DNA from: DAITBA01 sp036824005 | Lineage (GTDB): Bacteria > Pseudomonadota > Gammaproteobacteria > Burkholderiales > Rhodocyclaceae | DNA length: 64,000 nt | Assembly: GCA_036824005.1 (NCBI GenBank) | Contig: DAITBA010000001.1 | Coordinates: 496,001-560,000, forward strand | Direction of reading: 5' to 3' | Shown: positions 42,133-50,625 of the stretch, piece by piece | How positions within the stretch are numbered: the first letter of the stretch is position 1 | Layout: every line of letters begins with the position of its first letter | Notes under the pieces: model-generated | The model's input: only the letters and a program-made list of their open reading frames with translations | Databases searched by the model: none | What the model was told of the DNA's origin: nothing | Translations under genes and position numbers: made by a program

Positions 42133-42732
42133 ATGTCGCCCAAACAGATCGTCCTCGCCAGCAACAACTCCGGCAAACTGCGCGAGTTTGCCGCGCTGTT
42201 CGAGCCGCTGAAGATCGAAGTGCTGCCTCAGTCGACCTTCGACGTGTCCGAGGTGGCCGAACCGCACGAGACCTTCGTCGAGAATGCCCTCGCCAAGGCG
42301 CGTCATGCCGCACGCATGACCAACCTGCCGGCGCTGGCGGATGATTCCGGCCTGTGCGTGGCGGCGCTGGGCGGCGCGCCGGGCGTGCATTCCGCGCGCT
42401 TCGCCGGCGAACCGAAGTCCGATGCACGCAATAACGTATACCTGCTGGAGCGGCTGCGCGACATCGCCGACCGGCGCGCGCATTACGCCTGCGTCCTGGT
42501 GCTCGTGCGCCACGCCGCCGATCCGCAGCCAGTCATTGCCGACGGCGAGTGGCACGGCGAAATCCTCACCGCGCCGCGCGGCGACGGCGGCTTTGGCTAC
42601 GATCCGCTGTTCTATGTCCCGCAACTGGAGCAGACCGCCGCCGAGCTGGCCCCAGCGCTGAAGAACACGCTTTCCCACCGCGGCGCCGCCTTTCGCCACC
42701 TCGCCGGACGGCTGACCACGCTTATTTGGTGA
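42133..42732 (+). CDS. rdgB: XTP/dITP diphosphatase (RdgB/HAM1)
   Basis: A 199-aa house-cleaning pyrophosphatase that removes ITP and XTP. Family motifs are VLASNNSGKLREFAALF, ALADDSGLCVAALGGAPGVHSARF, and GGFGYDPLFYVP followed by SHRGAAFRHL. ATG 42133 gives the canonical N-terminus (MSPKQIVLASNN); a GTG at 42115 adds six residues. TAAAAT at about 42118 may be a -10 element. The stop overlaps the hemW start. Confidence 0.95.
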   Translation: MSPKQIVLASNNSGKLREFAALFEPLKIEVLPQSTFDVSEVAEPHETFVENALAKARHAARMTNLPALADDSGLCVAALGGAPGVHSARFAGEPKSDARNNVYLLERLRDIADRRAHYACVLVLVRHAADPQPVIADGEWHGEILTAPRGDGGFGYDPLFYVPQLEQTAAELAPALKNTLSHRGAAFRHLAGRLTTLIW

Positions 42733-43958
42733 GCACTTCCCGCGTCATCCCCCTGGCCGTGGCAGGCGAACAGGCCGTGCCCGTGGCGGCGCCGCGGTTC
42801 GCAACCCTGCCGCCGCTCGCGCTCTACGTGCATTTTCCGTGGTGCGTGCGCAAGTGCCCCTACTGCGATTTCAACTCCCACGAACTCCGTGGCACCGGCG
42901 CCCTGCGCGAGCGGGAGTATGTCGACGCCCTGATCGCCGATCTGGAGCAGGCGCTGCCTCAGGTGTGGGGACGGCGCGTGGCGAGCATATTCATAGGCGG
43001 CGGTACGCCCAGTCTGCTCTCGCCGACGGCCGTCGACGCGCTGATTGCCGCCACTCGCGCCCGTCTGTCCCTGGTGCCCGAGGCGGAGATCACCCTGGAA
43101 GCGAATCCGGGTACGGTGGAGGCGGCCAAGTTCGCCGGCTTTCGCGCTGCCGGGGTCAGCCGCCTATCACTTGGCGTGCAGAGCTTCGATGCCAAGCACC
43201 TGCACGCCATCGGCCGCATCCACGACGAGCGGGAAGCCCACGGCGCCGTGGAACTTGCTCTGCGACATTTCGACAACGTGAATCTCGATCTCATGTACGC
43301 GTTGCCGGGGCAGAGCCTGACGGACGCCCGGCGCGACATCGAGACGGCCGCGGGCTACGCGCCGGCGCATCTAAGCGCCTATCACCTCACCATCGAGCCG
43401 AACACGGTGTTCCACCGCCAGCTGCCGCCACTGCCCGATCCCGATCTCGCCGCCGACATGCAGGACATGATCGAGGCGACCCTGGCACAGCACGGCTACC
43501 AACACTACGAAACCTCGGCCTTTGCCAAACCAGGGCGGCGCTGCGCTCACAACCTCAACTACTGGCAGTTCGGCGACTATCTCGGCATTGGTGCTGGCGC
43601 CCACAGCAAGCTCTCGTTTCCCGATCGCGTCGTGCGCGAGATGCGCCCCAAGCATCCGCAGAGCTACCTGGAGCAGGTCGCCAAGGGCGGCGCGGTGCGG
43701 GAACGGCGCGAAGTCAGTAGCGACGAGCTGCCCTGCGAGTTCATGATGAATGCGTTGCGGCTGGTCAACGGCGTGCCGACGCTCCTATTCGCGCAACGCA
43801 CCGGTCTGCCGCTGGCGATGGTGCAACGCCGGCTGAACGAGGCGGCGCAGCGCGGTCTGCTCGAAGTGACTGCCGAGCGCATCGCGGCCACCGAACGCGG
43901 GCGGCGCTTTCTCAACGATCTGCTGCAGTTGTTCCTCGTCGACACGCCGGGCGGCTGA
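42729..43958 (+). CDS. hemW: HemW-type radical SAM haem chaperone
   Basis: A 409-aa radical SAM protein. The cluster motif is C39-x3-C43-x2-C46 (WCVRKCPYCDF), followed by IFIGGGTPSLLSP, SLGVQSFDAKHLHAIGR, NLDLMYALPGQ and, at the C-terminal end, HemW-type sequence with LNYWQFGDYLGIGAGAHSKL. This group was formerly called anaerobic coproporphyrinogen oxidase-like; HemW delivers haem. GTG 42729 overlaps the rdgB stop by four bases (GTGA), implying translational coupling; the earlier open frame lies antisense-like within rdgB. rdgB-hemW is a common pair. Confidence 0.93.
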   Translation: MSTSRVIPLAVAGEQAVPVAAPRFATLPPLALYVHFPWCVRKCPYCDFNSHELRGTGALREREYVDALIADLEQALPQVWGRRVASIFIGGGTPSLLSPTAVDALIAATRARLSLVPEAEITLEANPGTVEAAKFAGFRAAGVSRLSLGVQSFDAKHLHAIGRIHDEREAHGAVELALRHFDNVNLDLMYALPGQSLTDARRDIETAAGYAPAHLSAYHLTIEPNTVFHRQLPPLPDPDLAADMQDMIEATLAQHGYQHYETSAFAKPGRRCAHNLNYWQFGDYLGIGAGAHSKLSFPDRVVREMRPKHPQSYLEQVAKGGAVRERREVSSDELPCEFMMNALRLVNGVPTLLFAQRTGLPLAMVQRRLNEAAQRGLLEVTAERIAATERGRRFLNDLLQLFLVDTPGG

Positions 43959-44015
43959 CCGGCGATCCCGGCGCCCGTGCCACGCAAGCGACGACGCGGT
44001 TCGTTCAGCTCGACA

Positions 44016-44273
44016 TCACCCGCCGCTCAGGGCCTGAACCAGCACCAGCTCGTCACCGGGCGCCAGCGGACGGGCAAGATCGAACACCGGCGCGCCGTTG
44101 ACGAAGAAGCGGATGTGCCGGCGAATCCTCTCCTGCTCGTCGACCATGCGAAAGCGGATGCCCGGATATTGCCGATCCAGGTCAGCCAGTACTTCGGCGA
44201 GCGTCGAACCGTCCGCCTCGACCCAGGTCCGGTCGGTGTAGGAGCGTAGCGGTCCGGGGATCATCACCTTCAT
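44016..44273 (-). CDS. MoaD/ThiS family ubiquitin-like protein
   Basis: An 85-aa beta-grasp protein: VMIPGPLRSYTDRTWVEADG, VLADLDRQYPGIRFRMVDEQ, HIRFFVNGAPVFDLARPL, GDELVLVQALSGG. The C-terminal Gly-Gly, needed for thiocarboxylate formation, is intact. It is not next to moaE or thiG; instead its ATG overlaps the stop of the BNR-repeat gene (ATGA). A sulfur-carrier function in an unknown pathway is inferred. The other ThiS of the window is at 48241-48444. Confidence 0.88.
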   Translation of the reverse strand: MKVMIPGPLRSYTDRTWVEADGSTLAEVLADLDRQYPGIRFRMVDEQERIRRHIRFFVNGAPVFDLARPLAPGDELVLVQALSGG

Positions 44274-45409
44274 GGCGCCGGCTCGGCCGTCTCCACAGCG
44301 TAGATCTCCGGCAGATGGGCGGCGATGCACGTCCAGTGCGCGCCCTCGTCGCGGCCGTACCACAGCTCGCCGCTGGTGGTGCCGAAGTACAGCCCGACCG
44401 GGTCGCAGGCGTCGGCGGTCATCGCCTGGCGCTTCACCGTCCACCACGCCTGCTCGCGCGGCAGACCGGCGTCGAGGCGCTGCCAGGTCGCGCCGCCGCT
44501 GCGCGTGACGTAGGCGGCCGGTTTGCCGTCGGGGCTGGTGCGCGGCCAAACGGTCTGGCCATCCATCGGGAATACCCAGACGGTATCGGGATCACGCGGA
44601 TGCAGCACGAGCGGAAAGCCGATGTCGCCGACCTCCGCCGGCATGCTGCCGCCGATATGCACCCAGGTGTCCGACGGTCGGTCGAGGCGGTAGATGCCGC
44701 AGTGGTTCTGCTGGTAGAGGCGGTCTGGGTTGCCGGGGCACATGCGCACGCAGTGCGGATCGTGGAAGGTCGGGTCGTTCAAGTCGAAGCCCTCGACGAC
44801 CTCGAGCCCCTTCAACAGCGGCGCGAAGCGCTGGCCGCCGTCGCGCGACTCATGCACGCCGCCGCCCGACATCGCGAAGTACAAGTGCTTCGGATCGCGC
44901 GGATCAACGATGATTGAGTGCAGCTTGGGCCCGTCCGGCGTGCCATCCTGCACGGTGCCCATCCACTTTCGGTACTCGGCATCGTCGTTGATGCGGGAGA
45001 ACGGCACCCAGGTGATGCCGCCGTCATCGGAGCGGAACAGCCCCTGCGGCGAGGTGCCGGCATACCAGGCGTTCGGCTCGTTGGCGTGGCAGGGCGCGAG
45101 CCAGAAGGTGTGGTCGACGCTGCGTCCGCTGCCGTCGGCCGCCTTGGCGAAGGCCGGCGGGCGTGCGGCTTCCTTCCAGGTGCGGCCGAGATCGGTCGAG
45201 CGAAAGATCGTCGGACCGAGATGGCCGGTTTTCGCGGCGGCGAGCAGCGTGCGCCGGTCGCGCGGGTCGAGCACGAGTTGGCTGATGACGTGGCCGAGGA
45301 AGTGCGGGCCATCGACACGCCATTGTTCGCGCCGGTCGTTGCCGTGGAAGATCCAGGCGCCCTTGCGCGTGGCGACGAGCACCAGCAGGGGGTGATCGGT
45401 CTGTGCCAT
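44270..45409 (-). CDS. BNR/sialidase-like repeat protein (beta-propeller)
   Basis: A 379-aa protein rich in BNR/Asp-box-like elements (FRSTDLGRTWKEA, FRSDDGGITWVPF, ESRDGGQRFAPL, VTRSGGATWQRL, GRDEGAHWTCI), spaced as in a six- or seven-bladed beta-propeller. No signal peptide is seen, so it is probably cytoplasmic. Such proteins are often annotated as exo-sialidase or glycosyl hydrolase, but no catalytic residues can be assigned. It overlaps the downstream MoaD-like gene by four bases; the pair must be translated together, and the upstream YciI gene is 13 bp away. Confidence 0.85.
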   Translation of the reverse strand: MAQTDHPLLVLVATRKGAWIFHGNDRREQWRVDGPHFLGHVISQLVLDPRDRRTLLAAAKTGHLGPTIFRSTDLGRTWKEAARPPAFAKAADGSGRSVDHTFWLAPCHANEPNAWYAGTSPQGLFRSDDGGITWVPFSRINDDAEYRKWMGTVQDGTPDGPKLHSIIVDPRDPKHLYFAMSGGGVHESRDGGQRFAPLLKGLEVVEGFDLNDPTFHDPHCVRMCPGNPDRLYQQNHCGIYRLDRPSDTWVHIGGSMPAEVGDIGFPLVLHPRDPDTVWVFPMDGQTVWPRTSPDGKPAAYVTRSGGATWQRLDAGLPREQAWWTVKRQAMTADACDPVGLYFGTTSGELWYGRDEGAHWTCIAAHLPEIYAVETAEPAP

Positions 45410-45422
45410 GTTGGCCTCCTAT

Positions 45423-45755
45423 CTATGTCTGCAACTGGCGTGCCGCGCCCGCGCGCGCGACGGATTCGCGGATCGGCTTTGTTGGTCCGACCTCGACGCA
45501 GCCCACACGCGCCGGCGGAATCCGCGCGGCGATCTGGATCGCATCGTTGAGATCCGTCGCCTCGATCATGTAGAAGCCGCCGAGCTGCTCCTTGGTTTCG
45601 GCGAAAGGCCCGTCGGCCACCGAGAGCTTGCCATTGCGCATACGCACAGTCGTTGCGCAGTGCACCGACTCGAGCACCTCGGAGGCGATGCAGTCTTCGT
45701 CGGGCAGCCCGCCCGGACGCTGCTCGTCCACATTGACCAGGCAGTGGTACTTCAT
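45423..45755 (-). CDS. YciI/DGPF domain protein
   Basis: A 110-aa YCII-related protein with the motif from which one name of the family derives: ADGPFAETKEQLGGFYMIEA. It is a ferredoxin-like dimer fold with no sure enzymatic role. Such proteins are typically encoded next to ECF sigma factors of the ECF42 type, whose promoter they share. Here a decayed sigma tail lies upstream (46291-46480). Its ATG overlaps the PhnB-type stop as ATGA. Confidence 0.92.
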   Translation of the reverse strand: MKYHCLVNVDEQRPGGLPDEDCIASEVLESVHCATTVRMRNGKLSVADGPFAETKEQLGGFYMIEATDLNDAIQIAARIPPARVGCVEVGPTKPIRESVARAGAARQLQT

Positions 45756-46177
45756 GACCTGGCCCCTTGCGCCGGTTGCTCGACCAGCACCATCCAGGCG
45801 ACGCCGAAGCGGTCGGTCAGCATGCCGAAAGCCGGCGAGAAGAAGGTGCGCGCCAGCGGCATTGTCACCTGCCCACGGACGGCCAGCGAATTGAACCGGC
45901 GCTCGGCTTCGGCGCGGTCAGCCACGCTCAGCGCGAGCGAAAAGCCCTTGAAGCCCTTGCCCCCGGTGCAATCGTCCGATGCCATTACGCAGGAATCGCC
46001 GATGCGCAGGCTGGCGTGCATGACCTTGTCGTCGTAGCCCGGCGGCACCTGGCCCGGCGGCTCAGGACTTTCCTTGTAGCGCATCAACATTTCGACGCTC
46101 GCGCCGACGGCGTTGCGGTAGAACTCGATGGCCTCTTCACAGCAGCCGTCGAAAAACAGATAAGGTTGGGCAAGCAT
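45752..46177 (-). CDS. PhnB-like VOC family protein
   Basis: A 141-aa single-domain VOC protein of the PhnB/3-demethylubiquinone-methyltransferase-like group: YLFFDGCCEEAIEFYRNAVGA, MLMRYKESPEPP, VMHASLRIGDSCVMASD, FSLALSVADRAEAERRF, FGMLTDRFGVAWMVLVE. No metal site can be assigned with confidence. It forms an overlapping pair (ATGA) with the YciI gene and is the first intact gene of the four-gene operon to MoaD. Function unknown. Confidence 0.9.
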   Translation of the reverse strand: MLAQPYLFFDGCCEEAIEFYRNAVGASVEMLMRYKESPEPPGQVPPGYDDKVMHASLRIGDSCVMASDDCTGGKGFKGFSLALSVADRAEAERRFNSLAVRGQVTMPLARTFFSPAFGMLTDRFGVAWMVLVEQPAQGARS

Positions 46178-46290
46178 GATTGGGTTTCCTCTCTTTCTGC
46201 GGTCTCGGTCGTTGCATCACGAAGTGGCGCTTGGTGTGCTGTTTGGTCGAACGGCGCTGCCGGTTTTCGACATCGCTTCCCGGAAGCGCT

Positions 46291-46480
46291 TCATCCCGGC
46301 AGCTCGGCCAGCCGCCGTTCCGGCTCCTTCTTTGCCAGTTCCAGCGCGCCGGTAGGCACGGCGCGCCTCGGTGGCTCGGCCCAGGCGCCGGCACAGGTCC
46401 GCCCGGGCCGAGTGCGCCAGGTGATCGCTGTCCAACTCGCCGCGCGCCAGGATGGCCCCGACGAGCGCCAGACCCTCCGC
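46291..46480 (-). pseudogene. Frameshifted tail of an ECF (ECF42/DUF6596-like) sigma factor
   Basis: One frame reads GLALVGAILARGELDSDHLA then HSARADLCRRLGRATEARRAYRR, the typical C-terminal TPR-like helix pair of DUF6596 sigma factors. The expected continuation ALELAKKEPERRLAELPG is in another frame, ending at TGA (46291). Restoring the frame needs one inserted base or two deleted ones near 46341. The N-terminal sigma-2/sigma-4 regions are absent upstream. ECF42-type factors are known partners of YciI/DGPF proteins, so this is a plausible remnant of the original regulator. The upstream limit is uncertain. Confidence 0.6.
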
Positions 46481-46641
46481 TGCGCCGCGCTGCGGTCGAG
46501 CGCGTCCACCGCGTCGCGCACCTGGCGTGCCGGACCGACGCCCATCCCCGGCCTCCTTCATTTGTTGTCGCGTCGATCGCCGGGACCGTGCCGCCGCGCT
46601 TTCCGGGCACGCCCCGGCGGTCGGCGCCGCCACCACCCTAC

Positions 46642-47334
46642 CTAGCCGCGGCGCCGAAAGACGATGTCCCAGACGCCGTGCCCCAGCTTCATGCCCCGGC
46701 TCTCGAACTTGGTCAGCGGCCGGTAGGCCGGGCGCGGCGCGAAACCATTCGAGCTTGGCTCGGCGGTGTTTTCCAGCAGCGGTTCGGCGGCAAGCACTGC
46801 CAGAATCTGATCGGCATAGTCCTGCCAATCGGTGGCGCAGTGCAGGTAGCCGCCCGGCCGCAGCCGTTCGGCGAGCAGCCGCGCCAAAGCCGGCTGGATC
46901 AGGCGGCGCTTGTGGTGGCGCTTCTTGGGCCAGGGGTCGGGGAAGAAGATATGCACACCGGCCAGCGAAGCCTCCGCAATCATGTCGCGCACCACTTCCA
47001 CGGCGTCGTGCTGAACCAGGCGCAGGTTGGCGAGCCCGCGCGCCTCGATTTCCTTCAGCAGGCTGCCCACTCCAGGGGTGTGGACCTCGATGCCGAGATA
47101 ATCGTTCTCCGGGTGGGCGGCGGCGATGCTGGCCGTTGTCTCGCCCATACCAAAGCCGATTTCCAGGATCTTGGGGGCGGCGCGACCAAACGCGGCGTCC
47201 AGGTCGAGCCGTTGGGGCGCATAGGGGATGCCATAGCGCGGCAGCAGCTCGTCGCAGGCGCGCCGCTGAGCATTGGAGACGCGGCTCTGGCGCAGGACAT
47301 AGCTGCGCACGGGCCTGCGGTGGTCGTGAGTCAT
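46642..47334 (-). CDS. trmB: tRNA (guanine-N7-)-methyltransferase
   Basis: A 230-aa methyltransferase making m7G46 in tRNAs. Motifs: RPVRSYVLRQSRVSNAQ, the SAM site KILEIGFGMGETT, YLGIEVHTPGVGSLL, IFFPDPWPKKRHHKRRL and, toward the end, TKFESRGMKLGHGVWDI. ATG 47334 begins the canonical MTHDHRRPVRSY; an in-frame ATG at 47367 is less likely. It lies 50 bp downstream of thiG in the thiS-thiG-trmB arrangement common in betaproteobacteria. Confidence 0.95.
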   Translation of the reverse strand: MTHDHRRPVRSYVLRQSRVSNAQRRACDELLPRYGIPYAPQRLDLDAAFGRAAPKILEIGFGMGETTASIAAAHPENDYLGIEVHTPGVGSLLKEIEARGLANLRLVQHDAVEVVRDMIAEASLAGVHIFFPDPWPKKRHHKRRLIQPALARLLAERLRPGGYLHCATDWQDYADQILAVLAAEPLLENTAEPSSNGFAPRPAYRPLTKFESRGMKLGHGVWDIVFRRRG

Positions 47335-47384
47335 GGCGGATTGCACGGCTACCTGGCGTTGGTGCAACCGTGCCCGAGAAACGG

Positions 47385-48170
47385 TCAGGTGATCAACCCG
47401 CCGGTCGGGGAGCTGGGTGACGCCGCATAGTATTTCTTCGGCATGCGCCCGGCGCGGAAGGCCTCGCGGCCGGCCTCCACCGCCTTCTTCATCGCCGAGG
47501 CCATCAGCACCGGGTCGCGGGCATTGGCGATGGCGGTGTTCATCAGCACCGCATCACAGCCCAGTTCCAGGGCGATGGTCGCGTCGGAGGCCGTGCCCAC
47601 CCCGGCATCGACGATCACGGGCACCTTGGCGTTGTCGATGATCAGCCGCAGGTTCCAGGGGTTGAGGATGCCCATGCCGGAGCCGATCAGCGATGCGAGC
47701 GGCATCACCGCCACGCAGCCGATTTCCTCCAGCCGCTTGGCCTGGATCGGATCGTCCGAGCAATAGACCATGACCTTGAAGCCCTCCTTCACCAGCGTCT
47801 CCGCCGCGCGCAGGGTCTGGGGCATGTCCGGGAACAGAGTCTGGGCATCGCCCAGCACTTCCAGCTTGACCAGGTCGTGGCCGTCGAGCAGCTCGCGCGC
47901 CAGCCGCAGCGTGCGCACGGCATCCTCGGCCGTGTAGCAGCCGGCGGTGTTGGGCAGGATGGTGAATTGCGACGGCGGCAGCACCTCCAGCAGGCTGGGC
48001 TCGTTCGGGTTCTGGCCGATGTTGGTGCGGCGTATCGCCACCGTGATGATCTCGGCGCCACTGGCTTCAACCGCCGCCCGCGTCTCGGCGAAATCCTTGT
48101 ATTTGCCGGTGCCCACCAGCAGCCGCGAGGAATAGGGTTTGCCGGCGATGAGCAGGGGATCGTTTGTCAT
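47385..48170 (-). CDS. thiG: Thiazole synthase
   Basis: A 261-aa TIM-barrel enzyme forming the thiazole phosphate of thiamine from DXP, dehydroglycine and ThiS-thiocarboxylate. Motifs: SRLLVGTGKYKDFAETRAA, VAIRRTNIG, LPNTAGCYTAEDAVRTLRLA, the Schiff-base Lys in LVKLEVLGD, VPVIVDAGVGTASDA and LMNTAIANARDPVLMA. ATG 48170 gives the family N-terminus; the frame opens at 48404 within thiS and is rejected. thiS lies 70 bp upstream. Confidence 0.95.
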   Translation of the reverse strand: MTNDPLLIAGKPYSSRLLVGTGKYKDFAETRAAVEASGAEIITVAIRRTNIGQNPNEPSLLEVLPPSQFTILPNTAGCYTAEDAVRTLRLARELLDGHDLVKLEVLGDAQTLFPDMPQTLRAAETLVKEGFKVMVYCSDDPIQAKRLEEIGCVAVMPLASLIGSGMGILNPWNLRLIIDNAKVPVIVDAGVGTASDATIALELGCDAVLMNTAIANARDPVLMASAMKKAVEAGREAFRAGRMPKKYYAASPSSPTGGLIT

Positions 48171-48240
48171 ATGCGTAGTGAGGAATGAGCGGTAAGGGGT
48201 CGGCGTGCGACGGCGCGCCGGTGGTCTCACCGCAGAATGT

Positions 48241-48444
48241 CTAACCGCCGCCGACGGCGACGACGATCTCGATTTGATCGCCCGGTGCCACCAGGGTTTC
48301 CCCATGCTGCCCACGGGGCACGATTTCGCCGTTGCGCTCGACCGCGACGCGTTTTCCCGCCAGGCCGCGGCGCTCCAGCAATTGGGCGACGCTGAGCGCG
48401 GCATCCAGCCGCTCCCGTTCGCCGTTGATGGTCAGTTCGATCAA
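48241..48444 (-). CDS. thiS: Thiamine biosynthesis sulfur carrier ThiS
   Basis: A 67-aa beta-grasp sulfur carrier: ELTINGERERLDAALSVAQL, GKRVAVERNGEIVPR, GDQIEIVVAVGGG. The C-terminal Gly-Gly is the thiocarboxylate site. No ATG is in a suitable place; I use TTG 48444, which gives normal ThiS length. The frame is open to 48576, into the tRNA. A TAAAAT hexamer on the reverse strand (48473-48478) may be its -10. No TPP riboswitch is visible in the 117 bp before it. Confidence 0.88.
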   Translation of the reverse strand: MIELTINGERERLDAALSVAQLLERRGLAGKRVAVERNGEIVPRGQHGETLVAPGDQIEIVVAVGGG

Positions 48445-48561
48445 GGCTGCGACAATGAGATAGCAAATTCGAATTTTATCACGCTGACTACACCGCTCTG
48501 AGCGCCGCACGCCAAAGCGAAATTGCCAAGCCCCGGCGCCGCGCCGTAGAATCCGCCCTGC

Positions 48562-48635
48562 GCGGGTGTAGCTCAATGGTAGAGCAGAAGCTTCCCAAGC
48601 TTACGACGAGGGTTCGATTCCCTTCACCCGCTCCA
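48562..48635 (+). tRNA. tRNA-Gly (anticodon CCC)
   Basis: A full cloverleaf can be drawn. The acceptor GCGGGTG (48562-48568) pairs with CACCCGC (48625-48631). The D arm is GTAGCTCAATGGTAGAGC-like, the anticodon loop TTCCCAA carries CCC, the T arm is GGGTTCGATTCCC-like, and the discriminator T is followed by an encoded CCA (48633-48635). Confidence 0.95.
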
Positions 48636-48649
48636 TTCCTGCTTCGACC

Positions 48650-49735
48650 TCACCACCCATACCCCAGCCCCAGCAGCCAGGTCAGATCGGTCGGTTTGCG
48701 ACCGGCAGTGGGTTTGCGTTCCCAGTCGACGTTGACCTGCGCCGAGACGTTCAGGCCGCCGGCGATGGGCACGCGCAGGCCGCTCTTGGTGCGCAGGCTG
48801 ACGGCGCCGAGGTCGCTCAGGTTCCAGAAGCCCACCTGGTCGTGGAAGGCCTGCAGGCGGCGCGCCCACAGCCACTGGCTGTACTGAACGCCCCAGCCCA
48901 GCGCGGGGTAGGACTCATCCTCGCCGACGATGCGGTTGAGCACCACGAGGTCGGGACCCAGCCGCACAGACAGGGACGCCTCCTCGGTTTCAAAGAGCTG
49001 CCAGCCATAGCCGCCGCCGAGGGTGCCGCGCAAACGGATGTCCTTGAAGCGGTCGCGCTCGGCCGAGCCGCGGATGTAGCGGAAATGCTTCTGGCCGTCG
49101 AGAAAGCGGTCGTAGTTGGCGTCGGTGCGCGCCGCCGAGGCCACCTCCCGGTTCTGCTCGCGCCGGCGCTCCAGCTTGCCGCCCAGGTGATAGCGCGAAA
49201 ACTTCTTGCGTGCGTTGAACTCGCCCTCGCCGTAGAGGCTGTCGTTGTGCGAATTGCCCCGTGCTGCAGTCGAGGAGAGCAGGGCGCGGCCGGAGTAGAG
49301 CACGCCGCGGCCCGACTGGTCTGGCGTTGGATTGAGGAAAGCGATGTCGCCGAGACGGACCTCGGACCACTGCCTGCCGTCTTCGCTCTGCAGTCCCAGG
49401 CGCCCGCCGTCGAGCGGCTCGATGACGGCATCGAGCAGGTCGCCGGTATCCAGGCGTAGCACGGCGACGGTATCGTCAGTCTTCAAGGCGCGCACCATCT
49501 GGCGCTGAATGCGCAGCTCACCAGCATAGTCGGTGCGCAGCACCAGCTCGTTGTCGGACATCGATACGATTCTTCCCGACAGGCGGTCGCCGTTCGCCAG
49601 CTCCACTTGGTCCGCCTGCGCCGGCGGCAGATTCGATAGTGCCAATGCGAGCGTCAGCAGCAGGCGCAGCGCGTTTCGAGTAAGGGCGCGCGATGCGACG
49701 GTGTGAGTGGAGCGATCTGGCGGGAAAAGGGGCAT
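48650..49735 (-). CDS. DUF481 outer-membrane beta-barrel-like protein
   Basis: A 361-aa protein with a signal peptide (about 20-41, ALALSNLPPAQA at its end). An N-terminal SH3-like part follows (VELANGDRLSGRIVSMSDNELVLRTDYAGEL). A C-terminal antiparallel, alternating-hydrophobic DUF481 region starts with ARGNSHNDSLYGEGEF and ends in an aromatic-rich GLGYGW, as in outer-membrane barrels. It may be a porin-like or salt/alkaline stress-related protein, as some DUF481 proteins are. The stop codon lies 15 bp beyond the convergent tRNA gene. An ATG at 49735 starts the frame; shorter starts are possible. Confidence 0.88.
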   Translation of the reverse strand: MPLFPPDRSTHTVASRALTRNALRLLLTLALALSNLPPAQADQVELANGDRLSGRIVSMSDNELVLRTDYAGELRIQRQMVRALKTDDTVAVLRLDTGDLLDAVIEPLDGGRLGLQSEDGRQWSEVRLGDIAFLNPTPDQSGRGVLYSGRALLSSTAARGNSHNDSLYGEGEFNARKKFSRYHLGGKLERRREQNREVASAARTDANYDRFLDGQKHFRYIRGSAERDRFKDIRLRGTLGGGYGWQLFETEEASLSVRLGPDLVVLNRIVGEDESYPALGWGVQYSQWLWARRLQAFHDQVGFWNLSDLGAVSLRTKSGLRVPIAGGLNVSAQVNVDWERKPTAGRKPTDLTWLLGLGYGW

Positions 49736-49998
49736 GCTGGGACCTCCACGGATTTTTCATGCCGCCGAGGCGGACAGACGCAGGCTGCGCCGCCATCCGG
49801 CGAATCGTTGTCGGCGAGGGGAGCTCTCGGTGCCGGCGTGCCGCGGCGCGCCGTGCTGGACTAGCTGTGAGTTCTTCGGGGATCTACGATATCTGATTCC
49901 GGTCTTGCTGCTCGACCGGAAACCAGTGCCGATTTTACACCGGCGCCGGGCAATCGGCCGCTGCGCGCTCGCCGGAACCATCCTGACGCGCCGCCCAG

Positions 49999-50610
49999 CT
50001 ACAGTTCCGCCTTGAGAAACGCAAGCACCACCAGGAACAGCACGAATTCCAGCGCGCTGATCCAGATCAGCAGGCGACCAATGCGCCGCTCCCTGGGCCG
50101 CATGGCAAGCCAGAAACAGCGTGCCCGGCGGTAGCCCGGCAAGGCGCCCCAGCGCTGCATACCGATGTAATGACGCCGGATGGCCACCGCCCAGGACATC
50201 AGGCCGCGGTCCACCTCTTTCGCCAGCACCGCCGGGTCTGCATCGCGGTCGTAGTGTTCGCGCAGGGTCAGCGCCGTGCCGGTGCCGTGGGGCGCGACGC
50301 TTAGCGCCAGCGCGCGCTTGGTCCCTTCCGAATAGGCGATGGCAAAACCGTTCGCCTGCGTTGCTTCGACGCGCAGGGTGAGATCGCGTTCGATGCCGGT
50401 CATCTCGTTCAGGGCGTGCAGACGGTAGTGCTTGCCGGCGCCGAACGGGCCGGGGGCCTCCTGCCAGGCGCGGATCTCGAGATAGGGGTTGAGCCGCAGC
50501 AGTCGACCGAGATCGCGACAGAAGTCGAGAACGTCCGTCGGCGGCGCTGGGATCTCGACGCTCACCCAGGCGGTGTTGTCGTCTGCGGCCGCGGGGGGCG
50601 TTTGGGTCAT
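49999..50610 (-). CDS. SRPBCC/polyketide-cyclase-like protein with C-terminal membrane anchor
   Basis: A 203-aa protein. Residues about 15-130 look like a START/SRPBCC hydrophobic-pocket domain (VSVEIPAPPTDVLDFCRDLGRL). A C-terminal transmembrane helix (about 180-203, LLIWISALEFVLFLVVLAF) would anchor it in the inner membrane. No catalytic residues can be named. ATG 50610 is used; an ATG at 50628 would add six residues. A palindromic intergenic repeat begins just upstream at 50626. Confidence 0.7.
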   Translation of the reverse strand: MTQTPPAAADDNTAWVSVEIPAPPTDVLDFCRDLGRLLRLNPYLEIRAWQEAPGPFGAGKHYRLHALNEMTGIERDLTLRVEATQANGFAIAYSEGTKRALALSVAPHGTGTALTLREHYDRDADPAVLAKEVDRGLMSWAVAIRRHYIGMQRWGALPGYRRARCFWLAMRPRERRIGRLLIWISALEFVLFLVVLAFLKAEL

Positions 50611-50625
50611 CGTAGGCAAAGCTAT

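Noticed and set aside
44270..45409. Sialidase activity for the BNR protein
   Set aside because: Asp-box repeats are present but no signal peptide or catalytic Arg triad could be assigned.
48445..48561. TPP riboswitch upstream of thiS
   Set aside because: The conserved CTGAGA and ACCTGAT-type elements are absent from the reverse strand here.
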